This document shows positions 1 to 11,662 of a stretch of DNA of 64,000 bases, piece after piece (within the stretch, counting starts at the first letter, position 1; the number at the start of each line of letters is the position of its first letter). The position numbers and the translations under genes are program-made. This DNA comes from Mantis religiosa (Eukaryota; Arthropoda; Insecta; Mantodea; Mantidae), in contig CM060947.1 in assembly GCA_030765055.1 (NCBI GenBank), positions 50,346,047 to 50,410,046 on the forward strand, in the 5' to 3' direction. The notes under the pieces are model-generated. The model was given only the letters and a program-made list of their open reading frames with translations. It was not told where the DNA came from and searched no databases.

Positions 1-873
1 TGATTTTGGGGAGCACGTTCTCCGATATAGCCGTTGGAGTTTCGAAACTGTTTTGGGGAGGCAGGGAGAGATACTTCTAGAAAATCAAGTTATCTTTTGA
101 TTGCACATCTGGAATATAAGTTGAGCGTTAGCGCTCCTCTGTATCCTTATCTGTTCAGCTGGTGATTCTGTCGCTCGGCTTCCATTTGATAAGCTCGTGA
201 TTATTTAATTATCCTAATTTGAGGTTAACTATTTCGTCATTCTCACTGTTGATAGCTTTAATTACTTATTCCATAAACATATATTTGTATGTCACGATGA
301 AGAGCTGACACAGTGGTGATTTGTTATTAAGCAGCACAAATAAGAAATTAATAATTACTTAAATAATATGTTACCTGGGGTTGACTCATTTAATTCCTTT
401 GAGGCTATTAATTTAATTATACAAATCTGCCCGGTTTTGCAGGAAATTGCATGAATGCGTAATCTCAAATAGTATAAATAATTATAATTACACATTTTCA
501 GAAAGATTATTTGTTTATTGTCAAGCCTTGGTAGAAGCTATAAAATAATACATGAGAAAAAAGATAATTTATGTATTTTTCTTTCTGAGATAGTCTGTAG
601 TTCAAATTATCTTAATTCAAACGAATCAAGTTAGCAAGTGTTTTAAATCTCGAAGAAATAATTTTGCGCTGTTGATGCAGAAAGTTCGATAAGGTTTAAA
701 GCCCAAGATAGCGGGGCGCAGAATGAACTCAGGACCCTAGAAGCTTGTTTAATTAGACTATAGGAGGTCTAATCTCAGAAACAGTTTGCCCCTTGGGATT
801 CAGATTCGTTAGGAATATAGCTTTACATTCACTGTAGTCACTTAGTCGTCTCTGGTGTAACTGCTCACACTCA
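1..873. other. Non-coding AT-rich stretch
   Basis: No open frame with recognisable protein similarity, RNA gene or repeat boundary was seen. It could be intergenic or intronic sequence. Confidence 0.5.
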
Positions 874-911
874 GTGGCGTACAGAAAATTTTCACTTCCC
901 TCCCCTTTCTT

Positions 912-1700
912 CACCTCTCCTCTCCTCTCCTCTCCTCTCCTCTCCTCTCCTCTCCTCTCCTCTCCTCTCCTCTCCTCTCCTCTCCTCTCCTCTCCTCTCC
1001 TCTCCTCTCCTCTCCTCTCCTCTCCTCTCCTCTCCTCTCCTCTCCTCTCCTCTCCTCTCCTCTCCTCTCCTCTCCTCTCATGTCTTCTCCTCTCCTCTCT
1101 TTTACTCTCCTCTCTTCTCTTCTCCTTTTTACTTTTCTCCTCTCTTCTCCTCTCCTCTCTTCTCTTCTCCTCTGTTCATCTCTCCTCTCCTCTCTTCACC
1201 TCTCCTCTCTTCTCTTCTCTCTTCTCTTCTACTCTCTTCTCCTCTCCTCTCTTCTGCTCTTCTCTCTTCTCTCCTCTCTTCCTCCTCCTCTCTTCTCTCC
1301 TCTCTTCTCTCCTTCTCTCTTCTCTCACCTGTTCTCTAGTACTCTCTTTCCCTCTCCTCTCTTACCCTCTCCTCTCTCCCACTCTCCTCTCTTCCCCTCT
1401 CTTCTCTTCTCTTCCCTTCTCTTCGCTTGCTTTCCCTTCTCTTATCCTCTCCTCTCTTTTCCTCTTCTCTCTTCTCTCCTCTTCGCTTCTCTCCTCCTCT
1501 CTTCTCCTCTCTTCTCTTCTCCTCTCCTCTCTTCTGTTCTCTCTTCTATTCTCCTCTCTTCTGCTCTTCTCTCTTCTCTCCTCCTCTCTTCTCTCCTCTC
1601 TTCTCTCCTCCTCTCTTCCCCTCTCCTCTCTTCTCTTCTCTCCATTTCTTTCCGCTCCTCTGCTCTCATCTCTTCCTATCCATTTCGTCTCTTTTTCTCT
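912..1700. repeat. Pyrimidine minisatellite, TCTCC-type units
   Basis: From about 912 to 1079 the plus strand is an almost perfect array of the pentamer TCTCC, about 33 units. It then decays into a degenerate TCTCC/TCTTC array to about 1700. One strand is pure pyrimidine for long runs, so it could form triplex (H-) DNA. The long open frames here, rich in Ser/Leu on the plus strand and Arg/Glu on the minus strand, come from the repeat and are not genes. A weaker pyrimidine bias continues to about 2330. Confidence 0.95.
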
Positions 1701-3390
1701 GTTTCCTTCATCCGTTTTCCACTCAAATCCGCTTTCCTTGCTCGTCTCTTAGCCTCTCTTCCTTCCACTTCTATGCCCTATGACCTCTTCTGCTATTACA
1801 TCTTTTCCTGTTCTTTTTTTCCGTGCGTTTTAGTCTTATTTCGTTTCTCTTATTCCCTTCTTTTACATGTTCGTTCCTTATATTTGCTCCTTTCTCTCTG
1901 TACTTTTACTGTGATATTTGGGTTTAGTATTGGCTTAATTCAGTATAGGCATATCTTTTCTAAACGTTCGTCTCTATTTTCATTTTATGTTTATTTTTCT
2001 TATCTTTCTTCCATTTTAACAACCTCTCCACTTTCTACCTATAGTATTAGTGTTCTAGCTCTTTACCTATCTTCTTTTCCTCCATTATACTCCTTGCTTT
2101 TTTAGATGCAATTTTTCTCTCTTTTATTTTGCCCCTAACTCAGCTGGTTTTGTATCACCTTGTTTCCTTTACCTTTCATTATTGTTTTCTTTAAATTTCC
2201 TTTACGTCAACTCTTCTTTTGTACATTTCTGTAATTTCAACTATCCTTTCATCTAAATTTCTCTGCTATTATACTTCACCTTCTTATTGCTGTCTGGCCA
2301 TTACTTCCTCCCCCTTCTTTCCCCCTTCTTGTGTATGAACACAGAACGCAGCCAGTCTTTACTGAAGTTCGCCACTGACACTCACAGCATTTCTCTTTCT
2401 TCCCACTTTACCTCCATTAACATTATCTTCTCCAAGTGAACGAACGAACTACTACGAGGAGCAGGCAAATGATCTGCCATTATCGTCCTTCTTCTTCCTC
2501 TTCTTTTTGTTTTGTAACCTACTGCAAGAAACTCGGGCGTCCTTGGGGCTAACTTAATAAAGAATATATCGAGAATCGATGTAATCGATAGCATGTAATG
2601 ACCGAATAAGCTGCCCATTGGGGGATTGTCCTCTCTCAAGTCAGGTAGAAACACAGGGCGTATCTCAAGTTCTGTCTGGATCTCTAGAAGTCGCCAAGCC
2701 TCCTCCGCATCTCCTGCCCTCCTTGTATCGCAATAAAATTAAACAGAATTAAGTCTGGACCTTGCAACATCAGTTTATATAGCCTTTTCTTTAGTTTTAC
2801 TCGAACATCAATTACAAACAGCGAGCAAAGAAGTAAGTGAAACTGCTGACTACTAGCTTTGAAAGTTTAATGATCACTTTCTTTACACCTTAGTGCCTTT
2901 CGAAATTATTGGCTACGAGGATTAGTGACACTAATCAACATGAAATGAACCTCTGCGAAGATAAACCATGTTTTGAATCCATTTCCACACGTAGATTCTG
3001 AAAATGATGCTTAAACTGGCACATGACATCACAACTTTTAGATATTTTAGATATACATAATGAAAAACGAGTTCGCATACCAGCTGGTAACACGCGTGTC
3101 ACAGGTTGCATACCCTTGCCCTACACGATTACTAACAAAATGTAAAGATGAAAACATACTCCACAATTTAACCAAGGCTTTAATTATAAAGATCCTGACT
3201 TTTAGCCAGAAAATTCTGATAGTGAAAGACATTTTGTGGAGCAAGTGACTGGAATGATTTGACACACGACTTAAATTTGAACCTCTAGCTTACAGGATGC
3301 TACAATGCACATTACTTGCACGTATACAGAAATTACACCGTTTCGAAATAGAGATCAGAGATTTGGAAAATATTTTTCAATGGAAGATTA
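1701..3390. other. Non-coding stretch
   Basis: A pyrimidine-rich transition from the minisatellite runs to about 2330, followed by ordinary AT-rich sequence. Open frames are short and show no recognisable domain. Confidence 0.45.
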
Positions 3391-3392
3391 TA

Positions 3393-4705
3393 CAGGATGT
3401 ATATAAATGAATATCGGGGTTTAGCTCTTTATAATATTAATTACTTTCAACCTGCAATTATAAATTATATGTCAAATGAGAAAGCAACTCAATCAGTTTT
3501 ACCAAGAACGTTATCAATGGTCAATGTGACTACCCTTTGTCACAAGGTACACATCAAGTCTATAGCCGAGCTCTTCCCAAACGTTTACAAATGTGTATTC
3601 AGTAATTGCAGCAACAGCTGCTTCAATCCGGTTTCTTAATTCAGAGAGGTCAGCTGGTAGCGGAGGCACATACACACGATCCTTGATGCAGTTCGAATAG
3701 TAAAAATCGCATGTGGTTAGGTCAGGAGAACGTGGATGCCATGCATAGCAAGCCCTGTTATTGGGACCCTAGCAGCCTATCCAGCGCCCGGGTACAGTGA
3801 CATTCAACCAATCGCGTACTTCGTTACGCCAGTGAGGTGGCGCACCATCTTTCTGGAAAATTAACTTCTCTGGTTCATTTTCTTCCAACTGAGGGAAGAG
3901 CCATTGCGTATCAAAGTAAGAAGTGCCAGATACAGTAGTTTCACCAAAAAAGAAAGGCACATAAACTTTTCGCCGGGATTCGGCACAAAAAACATTCACT
4001 TTAGGGGAATCTCGTTGCATTTGTACCATCTCCTGAGGATTTTCTGAGCCTCAGATGCGCACATGAGTGTTAATATGTCCGCTAAGTTGAAAGGTCGATT
4101 CATCACTGAACACAACACCATCCATAAAATCGTCATCGTCATGAAAGAACATGTCGTTTGCAAAGTCGGCACGTAATCCGTGGTCTGTCGGCTTTAGAGT
4201 CTGTAATAACTGTAAACGGCAACAAAGTAGCCGTAAGCGTTTTCTTACAACTTTCCAACAGTCGACAAAGGAACTTGTAATTCACGACTAGCCTTCCGGA
4301 CTGATTTCTTTGGGCTACGAGTGAACGACTCTCTCACTTGCTCAACAGTCTCTTCACTTACCCTTGGTCGTCCCGTGCTCTACAAAGGCAGCTGGTATCT
4401 TCAAACTGATGATAGCATGTACAAATGTTATTATCACTAGGAGGATCACAACCGAACTTAATGCGCAAATAACTACACATTCGATCTTTGCACACTGCAA
4501 AACACAAAACACTTTTGTTTATTAGTCGCCATCTTTGCTAGTACCGCTGTCTAGCGGATTGCGGCAGAAACATTGTACGCACTTGCGCACTGGTGCCAAC
4601 AAACAAAACTGTTTGAGTTGCATTTTCATTTGTAACCGTACGTACGTTTAATGTAACAAATATTATAAAGAGTTAAAACCCCGATATTCATTTATATATA
4701 CCCTG
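3393..4705 (-). mobile_element. Tc1/mariner-superfamily DNA transposon, decayed full-length copy
   Basis: The element is about 1313 bp and is flanked by TA at 3391-3392 and 4706-4707, the target duplication of this superfamily. It has terminal inverted repeats of about 50 bp: the left end starts CAGGATGTATATAAATGAAT and the right end reads inward as CAGGGTATATATAAATGAAT. Both ends continue through ATATCGGGG to AATATT with only a few differences. A broken transposase lies on the minus strand. Length, TIRs and TA flanks agree with one complete, dead insertion. Confidence 0.88.
3514..4532 (-). pseudogene. Tc1/mariner-type DDE transposase pseudogene
   Basis: Read on the minus strand from an ATG at 4532-4530, the start resembles the N-terminal helix-turn-helix of insect mariner-like transposases, but a stop follows about 20 codons in. 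Further on, in shifted frames, come CDPPSDNN and HQFEDT (near 4420-4390), then an open stretch at 4029-3769. That stretch holds NVFCAESRRKVYVPFFFGET and FQKDGAPPHWRNEVRDWLN, the region around the second catalytic Asp (DGAPPH). The frame then breaks again, and RSPDLT, DFYYSN and DRVYVPPLPADLSELRNR follow, ending at the stop at 3514. At least three frame or stop lesions are visible, so it cannot make active transposase. The family assignment rests on DGAPPH...RSPDLT and is secure at superfamily level. Confidence 0.85.
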
Positions 4706-4894
4706 TATGTTTCTATCAATGATCTAATGAGTGAGCTAGGAATTGAACATAATCCAGATGACTGGCGATTGTTTATAAATTCATCAAAGTTCAGCTAATT
4801 CTATGTTACTTCATAATGGTAACAATTTTCACCTGTTCGAGTTTTCCATTCTATCAGTCCTAAAAAGGTATGGAGTATGACCAAAATTGTGGGT

Positions 4895-5610
4895 ATTTTA
4901 AAATATGAGGAAAATGTGTAGTTATCTTAAAGAAATTGGTTTGCTGCTTAGATTACAAAAGAGATTCACAACCCCTTTTTTGTATGTTGGACAGCCGTGT
5001 TACGCAAAACATTATGTGGTACAACAGTGGGGCAAGCGCCAGGGATATCTTTCAGGGGAGAGTAATGTAAAACACCATTGGTTCAGATTGACATGATTTT
5101 TCTTCCTCCCTTATATTTAAAATTGGGTTGATGAAGAGTTTTGTTAAGGCAAGGACGGTAGTGGATATGAATATATGCAAGGCATGTTTCCACATTTAAC
5201 TTTGCAAAATTTAAAGAAGGAACTTTTGTTGGACCTCAAATCCAAAGAAAACTTGTGAGGAAGAAATGTTTGAAAAAACGTTACAAATGGTGGAATTAGT
5301 GGCTTGGCAAGGATTTTATTATAAGGATTTTATGAGGTTTTCTTGGAAACATAAAGGGGAAAAATACTATAAAACTTTGGTCTCAAATTTGTTGAAATGT
5401 TACAAAGATGAAAATCTACTTCCTCCATTCATATTTAGATCTTTTTTATTTGGAAATCTGGGTGATCTTAGTGATGAATAAGGAGAACGGTTTCAATAGG
5501 ACATTTCCGTCATGGAGAAGAGGTACCAAGGTCCTAAGGACCTAGTAATGATGGAGGATTATTGCTTGTTTCTTGGGAGAAAAAGCAGACAGTACAAGAG
5601 GTAATCACAT
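4895..5610 (+). pseudogene. Relic of a multicopy arthropod protein of unknown function
   Basis: Reading across frames gives an ordered set of motifs: FLPPLYLKLGLMKSFVK (about 5096-5150), FPHLTLQNLK then GTFVGPQIQRKLV (about 5190-5260), NLGDLSDE, GERFQ and DISVMEKRYQG (about 5450-5530), and MEDYC (about 5552). I recognise this order from a protein family found in very many copies in insect and other arthropod genomes, usually without an assigned function and probably carried by a mobile element. Several frameshifts and stops, for example at 5478 and within GERFQ*DIS, show this copy is dead. It starts about 190 bases right of the mariner-like element. Family recognition is from memory and the function is unknown. 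Confidence 0.6.
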
Positions 5611-6632
5611 ACTACCAAGTACTTTAAAGCAAAGATTCAGATATGTCCCTTAAATATACAGTCCAAATATTATTGCATGCATGTAAAATAACATTTTGAA
5701 TTAATCTTAAATCGCCTTGATGCACAGTATTACACTATATGTTATTATATCTATAATAAATGTAACACAAAGTCTGAAATCTAGAAGGTGAGAATATAAA
5801 TGTCTTCACATCTTTTTAACCTGGAGTGATGGAGTGCTTGATGGAGGGCTGATTTTCAAAATCAGCTTATACTTTCCCTTAAGAATCATTTCTAACGTGG
5901 AAGCATTAAATTTTTTTAAGGCACTGTAACTTTATGAATAAATGATAGGACGGTAGATAAATAATTTTAGTAAATATTTCTAATATTTTAAAATCAATTA
6001 CGGGCCACAACTCGACCACAATTTAAGCTGTTATTATACAGGAAAAAAAGTAGGGTTGAGGCAAAGTCCGTATGACAGTTAGGCGCGCCGGTGACGTCAA
6101 TCAACAAGAAATACTTTAGCCTAAGGTTCGGATAATTAAAAGGCAATAGATTTAGAAATCACAGGATAGTCCTCAAACACGTATGTAAGAGCAAGTATTG
6201 AGCAAGTCACGGTGTCATGAAGAAGGCGATACTTTCGTTGATAAAACAGCAACAAATTCAAAATTTGGGTCTTTTAGTTTTAAATGTTTTATTGTGATCT
6301 ACTCGTACTATAATCGACAATTATCGTCATTCCCTAGCGTTGAACGACCTCGCTTGAGTTGGCACACGTTTAAGGGGATTCGCCGGTGACTGATAGTAAA
6401 TCTAGCTCTTGATTGTTATTATAGCACCATTTGTTTAAAAGCATGAATTTATTGATACTTCAGAAATTTGCCGATATAGTAATTCAATAGTTTACAGTAT
6501 TAAGATACAGAAACAATTTAATTCTACATACTTAAACAATCGACAAATCACTTCTAATTACTCATTTGTTAGCCTCCATTAAGTGCATTCATCAACTTAA
6601 CTGTGTTGTCTATTTTCACACCCTTCCACAAA
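5611..6632. other. Non-coding AT-rich stretch
   Basis: No coding similarity, RNA gene or clear repeat was recognised. Confidence 0.45.
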
Positions 6633-6641
6633 ACATGAGAG

Positions 6642-6888
6642 TGTCCGCCTCTGTAGCGTAGATGGTAGCGTGTCTACCTCACGTTCAGGAGGTCCCGAGT
6701 TCGAATCTCGGTCAGGATGAGTCACCTGGATAAGGGGTTTTCCAGGTTTTTCCCTTATCCTAAAGGACGAATGTCGGGTAACTCTAAGCTCCATGAACCC
6801 TGGGCACATTTGAGCACAATTTCATCCATTGCATTCACCGTCCCATATGACTTAAAAATTCAGAGGACGTAAATTAAAAAAAAAAAAT
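6642..6888 (+). mobile_element. tRNA-derived SINE, family S1 (complete copy)
   Basis: This 247-bp element has a tRNA-like head with a pol III A box (TAGCGTAGATGGTAGCG) and B box (GAGTTCGAATCTC). The body carries GATAAGGGGTTTTCC and CGAATGTCGGGTAACTCTA, and it ends in an A-rich tail. It is bounded by the direct repeat ACATGAGAG at 6633-6641 and 6889-6897, a target-site duplication. Five other copies of this family are in the window. Open frames across it are not genes. Confidence 0.93.
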
Positions 6889-6897
6889 ACATGAGAG

Positions 6898-7885
6898 AAA
6901 GATCCCATACACCAACACTGCAGTAGCTTCATCTAAGAGGGAGATATTGGAGGGGGCAAAGCGAAAGGAAGCGAATTTCGATATCCAAACCTTTTTCATG
7001 TAAAGGATAGTTTGCATGGGGGGAATTTTCATCCTGGAAGATCCTGCAGTTAAGTATCAAATTTCGTAGGTATTTATTAGAGCAGGGGAGTGGCGTGGTT
7101 GATTCGTCAGTGTTGCTTCAGACGTAATCTGGGGAGTGGCAGTCGTGAATTTCGAGGGTTTCCAGATTAATATTATATAGGTCGTTGCATAACATAAGAC
7201 AAACACAAATATGTACATAACAATTATAGTGACATGCCTTATTTAAAGTGTATTTACAATTTCTTCAATTCACAGTGTCTATTTTTATTTCAGTTCAATG
7301 GCCCGATTCTTCTCCATGAAAACAACAATGACAGAGTTTTCAAATGTTGCTTGCCTTTTATGTTTGTTAACTCCTTTTCCACTGATAAGAAGGAAAGTGC
7401 TGAAAGTCTACTTTCAGTTTGAGAGTTTGTTAGATAAGTGTGTATTATGTAGAGCGCTGAATAAGATCGTTCTATTGATGCAATGGAGTGGGAATGATCA
7501 AAATTAGGTGTATGATCGTGTGACTTAGTTTATAAAGGTTAAGATCCGGAGTTGGCCTTCCTGTTGAAATTTTTCACCAAAATAACGCGAACTAAAGGAC
7601 CTATTTAAAAGGTTTTGATCATACAAACACAGTCACTTTTACCCGCATATTGTGATGTCATTCTTCTTATTCTACCTTTAACATTAAATCATTTACCATA
7701 TTACTGTTACACGCGAAGAATTAACACTAAAACGCAAGGTTTGCCATTTCACTGCACTGGCAACAATCGTGCTATAAACAAATAACTAAAGCCTTGTTTG
7801 CTTCGCAAGGTCACTCACATACCAAACGAATCTGCACGCTTCGAGTTTGCCGGAGAGTGCTGCTAGCAACATAACGAGCTATTTA
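6898..7885. other. Non-coding stretch
   Basis: Mostly AT-rich, with a purine-rich part near 6930-7160. The small frames at 7234-7507 show no domain and are probably chance. Confidence 0.4.
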
Positions 7886-7913
7886 CTATAGACCCACAAC
7901 AAGAAGGCAAGCT

Positions 7914-8675
7914 TATGGCAGATTTCCCCACAGAACCACGAGTCGTAATGGCACAATAAGCTGACGACGTGCTTCTGTTCTGCAAAGACACACACATACT
8001 CAGAGCCTTCAACCCCATATAGAGACACCTACGTCTCACACAGCAGCGGTGCCGGTGTTGGCGGAGGTCCGTAAAAGCCACGCCATACTTTTCACAAAGC
8101 GCCACACCCCCGCAGACTGCCCCAACTTCAGCTTTCGAGGTCGAAGGATAGAGTGGACTAACTCTGTCCGATACCTTGGAGTAACATTGGAGAGAGGCCT
8201 AACCTTTCGCTGGCACATCAGAGACCTAGTGGCAAGGGTAGAGGGAGCAATCGCTTCCACGTATCCTATGCTGGGGTCGAACTCGATGCCGCTTGGCCTG
8301 AGGTTGTATCTCTTCCGAGCGCTGGTGATCCCCATGATGCCATATGCCTGCGAGATCTGGGGCATGGCCGCAGATAGCTGGTTGGCATGGCTTCAACGTG
8401 CACAGAATAGAGGGCTACGGTCTACCTATTCTGTGGGTCGCTATTTTCCTACCAGGTTGCTTCACGAAGCCTCAGGACTTCCATATGTGGAGGATGAAGT
8501 TAGGCGCCGGGCATCAAAATTCTACGCAACTTTACCAACTGATATGATAGAAGCGCTCTTGTTAGATCACTGGGAGATTATGACCCCACTAGACGCCGAT
8601 CTAGACAACATCGGGTCTCCCGCATGGCATGCGGGCACCCAAGATAACCCAGGAGCTAATCCTAACAGCAGCTAA
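7914..8675 (+). pseudogene. Jockey-like reverse transcriptase C-terminal fragment
   Basis: The first 60 bases or so read toward the RT palm motif, seen as MAQ-stop-ADDVLLFCKD around 7947-7990, where ADD replaces the usual FADD context and a stop precedes it. The frame shifts near 8050, and an open stretch of about 208 codons runs to the stop at 8673-8675. That stretch contains RIEWTNSVRYLGVTLERGLT, FRALVIPMMPYACEIWG and LQRAQNRGLRSTY, the RT thumb and post-RT region typical of jockey-clade LINEs. It has no endonuclease, RT fingers or gag. It is a dead fragment. Confidence 0.82.
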
Positions 8676-8965
8676 AGCTGAGCTCCACATAATCTCCTAA
8701 GTTGTTTGGCAATTAAATTCTCCCCAACCTAAACTAAAATTAAAACACCAGGGTTCTAGGTATTGCATCCTGTCCTTTCACCCCGAAGGTACAATAATTG
8801 TAACCTCACAAAATTCATCAACCTCAAAACCTACACCATATCCATCCTACAAAATCCCGTTTCGAATACCTTACCTGCGGTAAAACCCTTAACGGGTGGG
8901 CATGCAACAAGAACCTTCTGGCTATATACAGCCAGCCAGCACCACATGACACATGGCATGGCATG
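7914..8965 (+). mobile_element. 5'-truncated jockey-like non-LTR retrotransposon insertion
   Basis: The insert is bounded by an 11-bp target-site duplication, GAAGGCAAGCT, at 7903-7913 and 8966-8976. It begins inside the reverse transcriptase coding region, so the 5' end was lost on insertion as is usual for LINEs. It continues through the ORF2 C-terminus and a roughly 290-bp 3' untranslated part, and ends in a short CATGG-type repeat instead of a long poly(A). Confidence 0.8.
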
Positions 8966-9548
8966 GAAGGCAAGCTAGAGGAATGTGTAACGTAAATACT
9001 TTTGCTGTTTATGCTCGCGTTCCCAGTACACCAAGGACTGAAGGTTCGTTTAAAATACTCAAGTGTTGTCATATAACTCACCCATATACATAATACCTAT
9101 CGTTACATTTACTGCAACATGCATTAGATCGGGCAGCATAGGTGACTCATATGCACTCTCATACACTCATTTCTTAGTAAACAGATCTGTTACCGGAGCA
9201 GATAAACAGTTCAACCTTCTCTGCTCTCCATTCCCCTCTAGTCTTCTTGTCGTGGTCATACAGTAGAACTGGAGGATGCTAGACGACCGGTCTTGGGAGA
9301 TTTATCACTGACCGGTTCCAGCGGATCGGTCACAAATGAACGCAATTAAAATATGAAGGTGAAATCTCTTGGACTTTCCATTATTCTTTGAACAAAACAT
9401 AACGAAAAATTTGGATACATTTTCTTCAATTTATTAGCTGTTGCCGGGGGCAACAGAGGCAACATTAGCGCCACGCCACTCTATTGGAGTAGTTTTTAGT
9501 TATGCTGCTTCTTACACAAAAAACTCCCACGAAACGTTTAAACTGCAG

Positions 9549-9720
9549 AGACCCTGCCCTCTGTACTGTCGTGGCTCCATGGCTCGGCCGCCCTCTGTCT
9601 CTTTCGCCTCATCCTTCCTCTCGGGGGTGTCCCCATTTGGGGGCATAGGAAAAATGGGCTCAGCATGGTGGCCTACGTACCGAAACCCCTTCGTAATGAA
9701 ATCCCCAATCCCCACGAAAC
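9549..9720 (+). mobile_element. 3' part of a long SINE (family S2)
   Basis: CCCTGCCCTCTGTACTGTCG, CCTCATCCTTCCTC, TTTGGGGGCATAGG and ATGGTGGCCTACGT occur here in the same order as in the complete S2 copy at 61466-62088. Only the 3' third is present. Confidence 0.75.
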
Positions 9721-9787
9721 GTTTCCGTAAGTGCTTTCGTTCCCGGATCAGTGGCCTCATATCATGAATTTAGGTGGAATAGAATAT

Positions 9788-10236
9788 TGTGACTTTGTGG
9801 GTTCGTGAAATGAAAAGTCCAATTACACAAACTCAACAATGTTCTTTATTTCCACCGACTTACAGTTGAACACTTGCCAATTACACAAAGTTACGTAATA
9901 CACCAATTACGATTCACCAGTTCGTCCGTTACCGTTCAGATGCACGTACACAATTACACACAGTCTTCTCGTTCATTAACACGGCGCTAGCACGTCAAAC
10001 ACTGACTGACTCACTCCTAATTGAAGTCCCTTTTATAGGAATATCCTGCTATTCTAGAAGTCTCTGGTTTTCCGCAAATTACCCGAACGTTCCATAGGAG
10101 AGGAGAAGGGGGGAGAAACTTCGAGGGACAGTGACATTTCCCTCAGTTAGTGACAGAGACCGATGAGTGGGCGTGGCCCAGTGCCTAGGGTCCCTCCCAA
10201 CTGTCGCCTGTCCGTCCCTTCCCTAATTGGGTGACA
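9788..10236 (-). repeat. 3' LTR of the LTR retrotransposon
   Basis: This 449-bp direct repeat matches 13651-14099 with no difference that I could find. In element orientation it begins TGTCACCCAATTAGGG and ends AAAGTCACA. It contains TTCCTATAAAAGGG (plus-strand 10031-10044), a likely TATA box, in the minus orientation. Confidence 0.95.
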
Positions 10237-10247
10237 CTGCTCCCTCC
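10237..10247 (-). other. Polypurine tract of the LTR retrotransposon
   Basis: In element orientation GGAGGGAGCAG lies directly against the 3' LTR and immediately after the pol stop codon. Its position and purine content fit the plus-strand priming site. Confidence 0.75.
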
Positions 10248-11662
10248 TCAAAGCTGGTCGTCCCGAACAGCACCATCGTAGCGTGCAAGACGATCCAGGT
10301 GTACCACCAACATCTTCCCCCGGGGAACCTTCTGGATGCTCTGGCGAGCCATCTCGTGCATGTCGTGGAGATGGTCCACCAAGTTCTCCACATACTCGGT
10401 CGCTGGCTGTTTCGCTTCCGGAGGGCTTCCAAAAGCCAGGTCACAAGGGAGGCGTAACTCTCGGCCAAACATTAAGCTGGCTGGCGTCATCCCAGTTGTG
10501 TCGTGTGTAGACGAGCGATAGGCCAGCAAGAACAGTGGCACCTTGACGTCCCAGTCTCGCTGATGGCTGGCCACGACTTTCCTTAGGTGTTCCTCTAAGG
10601 TCTTGATGTACCTTTCGACCATGCCATCCGACTGGGGATGTAGAGGTGTCGTGCGGGTCTTGTTCACCCCAAGCCTTTGTAGTGCCTCCTTCATCAGGTT
10701 GGACTCGAAGTTGGTACCCTGGTCACTGTGTAGCTCTAACGGCATCCCAAATCGGCAGAACACTTGCTCCACGAGGCAGTCTGTGATTGTCTTTGCCTCT
10801 TGGTTTGGGATGGCATACACCTCCGGCCACTTGGTGAAGTAGTCCACGACCACCATTAGGTACTTGTTACCTCGGTCGGAAACTGGGAACGGTCCAGCAA
10901 TGTCAACGGCGATCCGTTCGAATGGGGCTCCGACGTTGTACTGCTGCATGCGACCCCGGCTCCTAGTCTGGGGGCCACGACTCGCCGCGCACACGTGACA
11001 CTGAAGGCACCATCTCTCAGCATCTGCTCGGAGTCTCAGCCAGTAGTATCGCTGCCGAAGTTTGTCGATCGTTCGGTTCGCTCCCAGGTGTCCTCCCGAA
11101 GTACCAGCGTGCACTTCCTCCAAGACTTCCGGGACCTTACTCCGGGGAAGTACTAACTGTTCTCTCTGCGTCTTCCCATCGGGTGACTCCCATACCCGGA
11201 ACAGCACGCCCTCTTTGGTCTTCAACGAGTCCCATTGGGCCCAATACGACTTGTAGGTGGCGCTCCTCGGTGCGATGTCCTCCCAGGTTGGTCTCGTGTC
11301 TGCCTCCACTTCCCTCAAGAGTGGCCCCAAGTCTGCGTCCGCCAGCTGAACGCGTCTATGTGGTTGCCGAATAGGCCGGGCGTCCCCGGTGTCGATGCGG
11401 TGAAGCACTTTGTCCGTGCGGCCGTAGTCACTATCACCTTGGCTGAAGACGCGCTGGTACCGCCTTAGCAGTTGTCGAACCTTCTCCAGCTGTTCTGTGG
11501 TCAGGTGGTCGGCCGCCCCCTCTACCAAGCCTTCTAGCCGGGGCCCCAGGTGTTGCTTCGGCGCCGGCTCCTGTGTCTCGTCGATAGCTGTTACGCTCAC
11601 CACGGGCTCGCACATTCCCAACTCCGTCCCGGCCTGGACGTCGTGATCGGCGTCCGTAGGAT

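Larger units (their letters stand above)
7886..9263. mobile_element. Small inverted-repeat element (MITE-like), interrupted by a LINE fragment
   Basis: The left terminus at 7886-7913 (TAGACCCACAACAAGAAGGC) and the body and right terminus at 8977-9263 (GTCTTCTTGTCGTGGTCATA) match the uninterrupted minus-strand copy at 39112-39394. The two termini are imperfect inverted repeats of about 25 bp. About 1.05 kb of jockey-like LINE sequence sits between the terminus and the body. Removing it restores continuity with the second copy. There is no coding capacity of its own. The DNA-transposon superfamily is not clear from the ends. Confidence 0.7.

Noticed and set aside
874..2105. Long Ser/Leu-rich open frames on the plus strand and an Arg/Glu-rich one on the minus strand
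   Set aside because: They are by-products of the TCTCC minisatellite, which has few stop codons in several frames.
2382..2654. 90-codon minus-strand frame
   Set aside because: No recognisable motif and no supporting neighbours.
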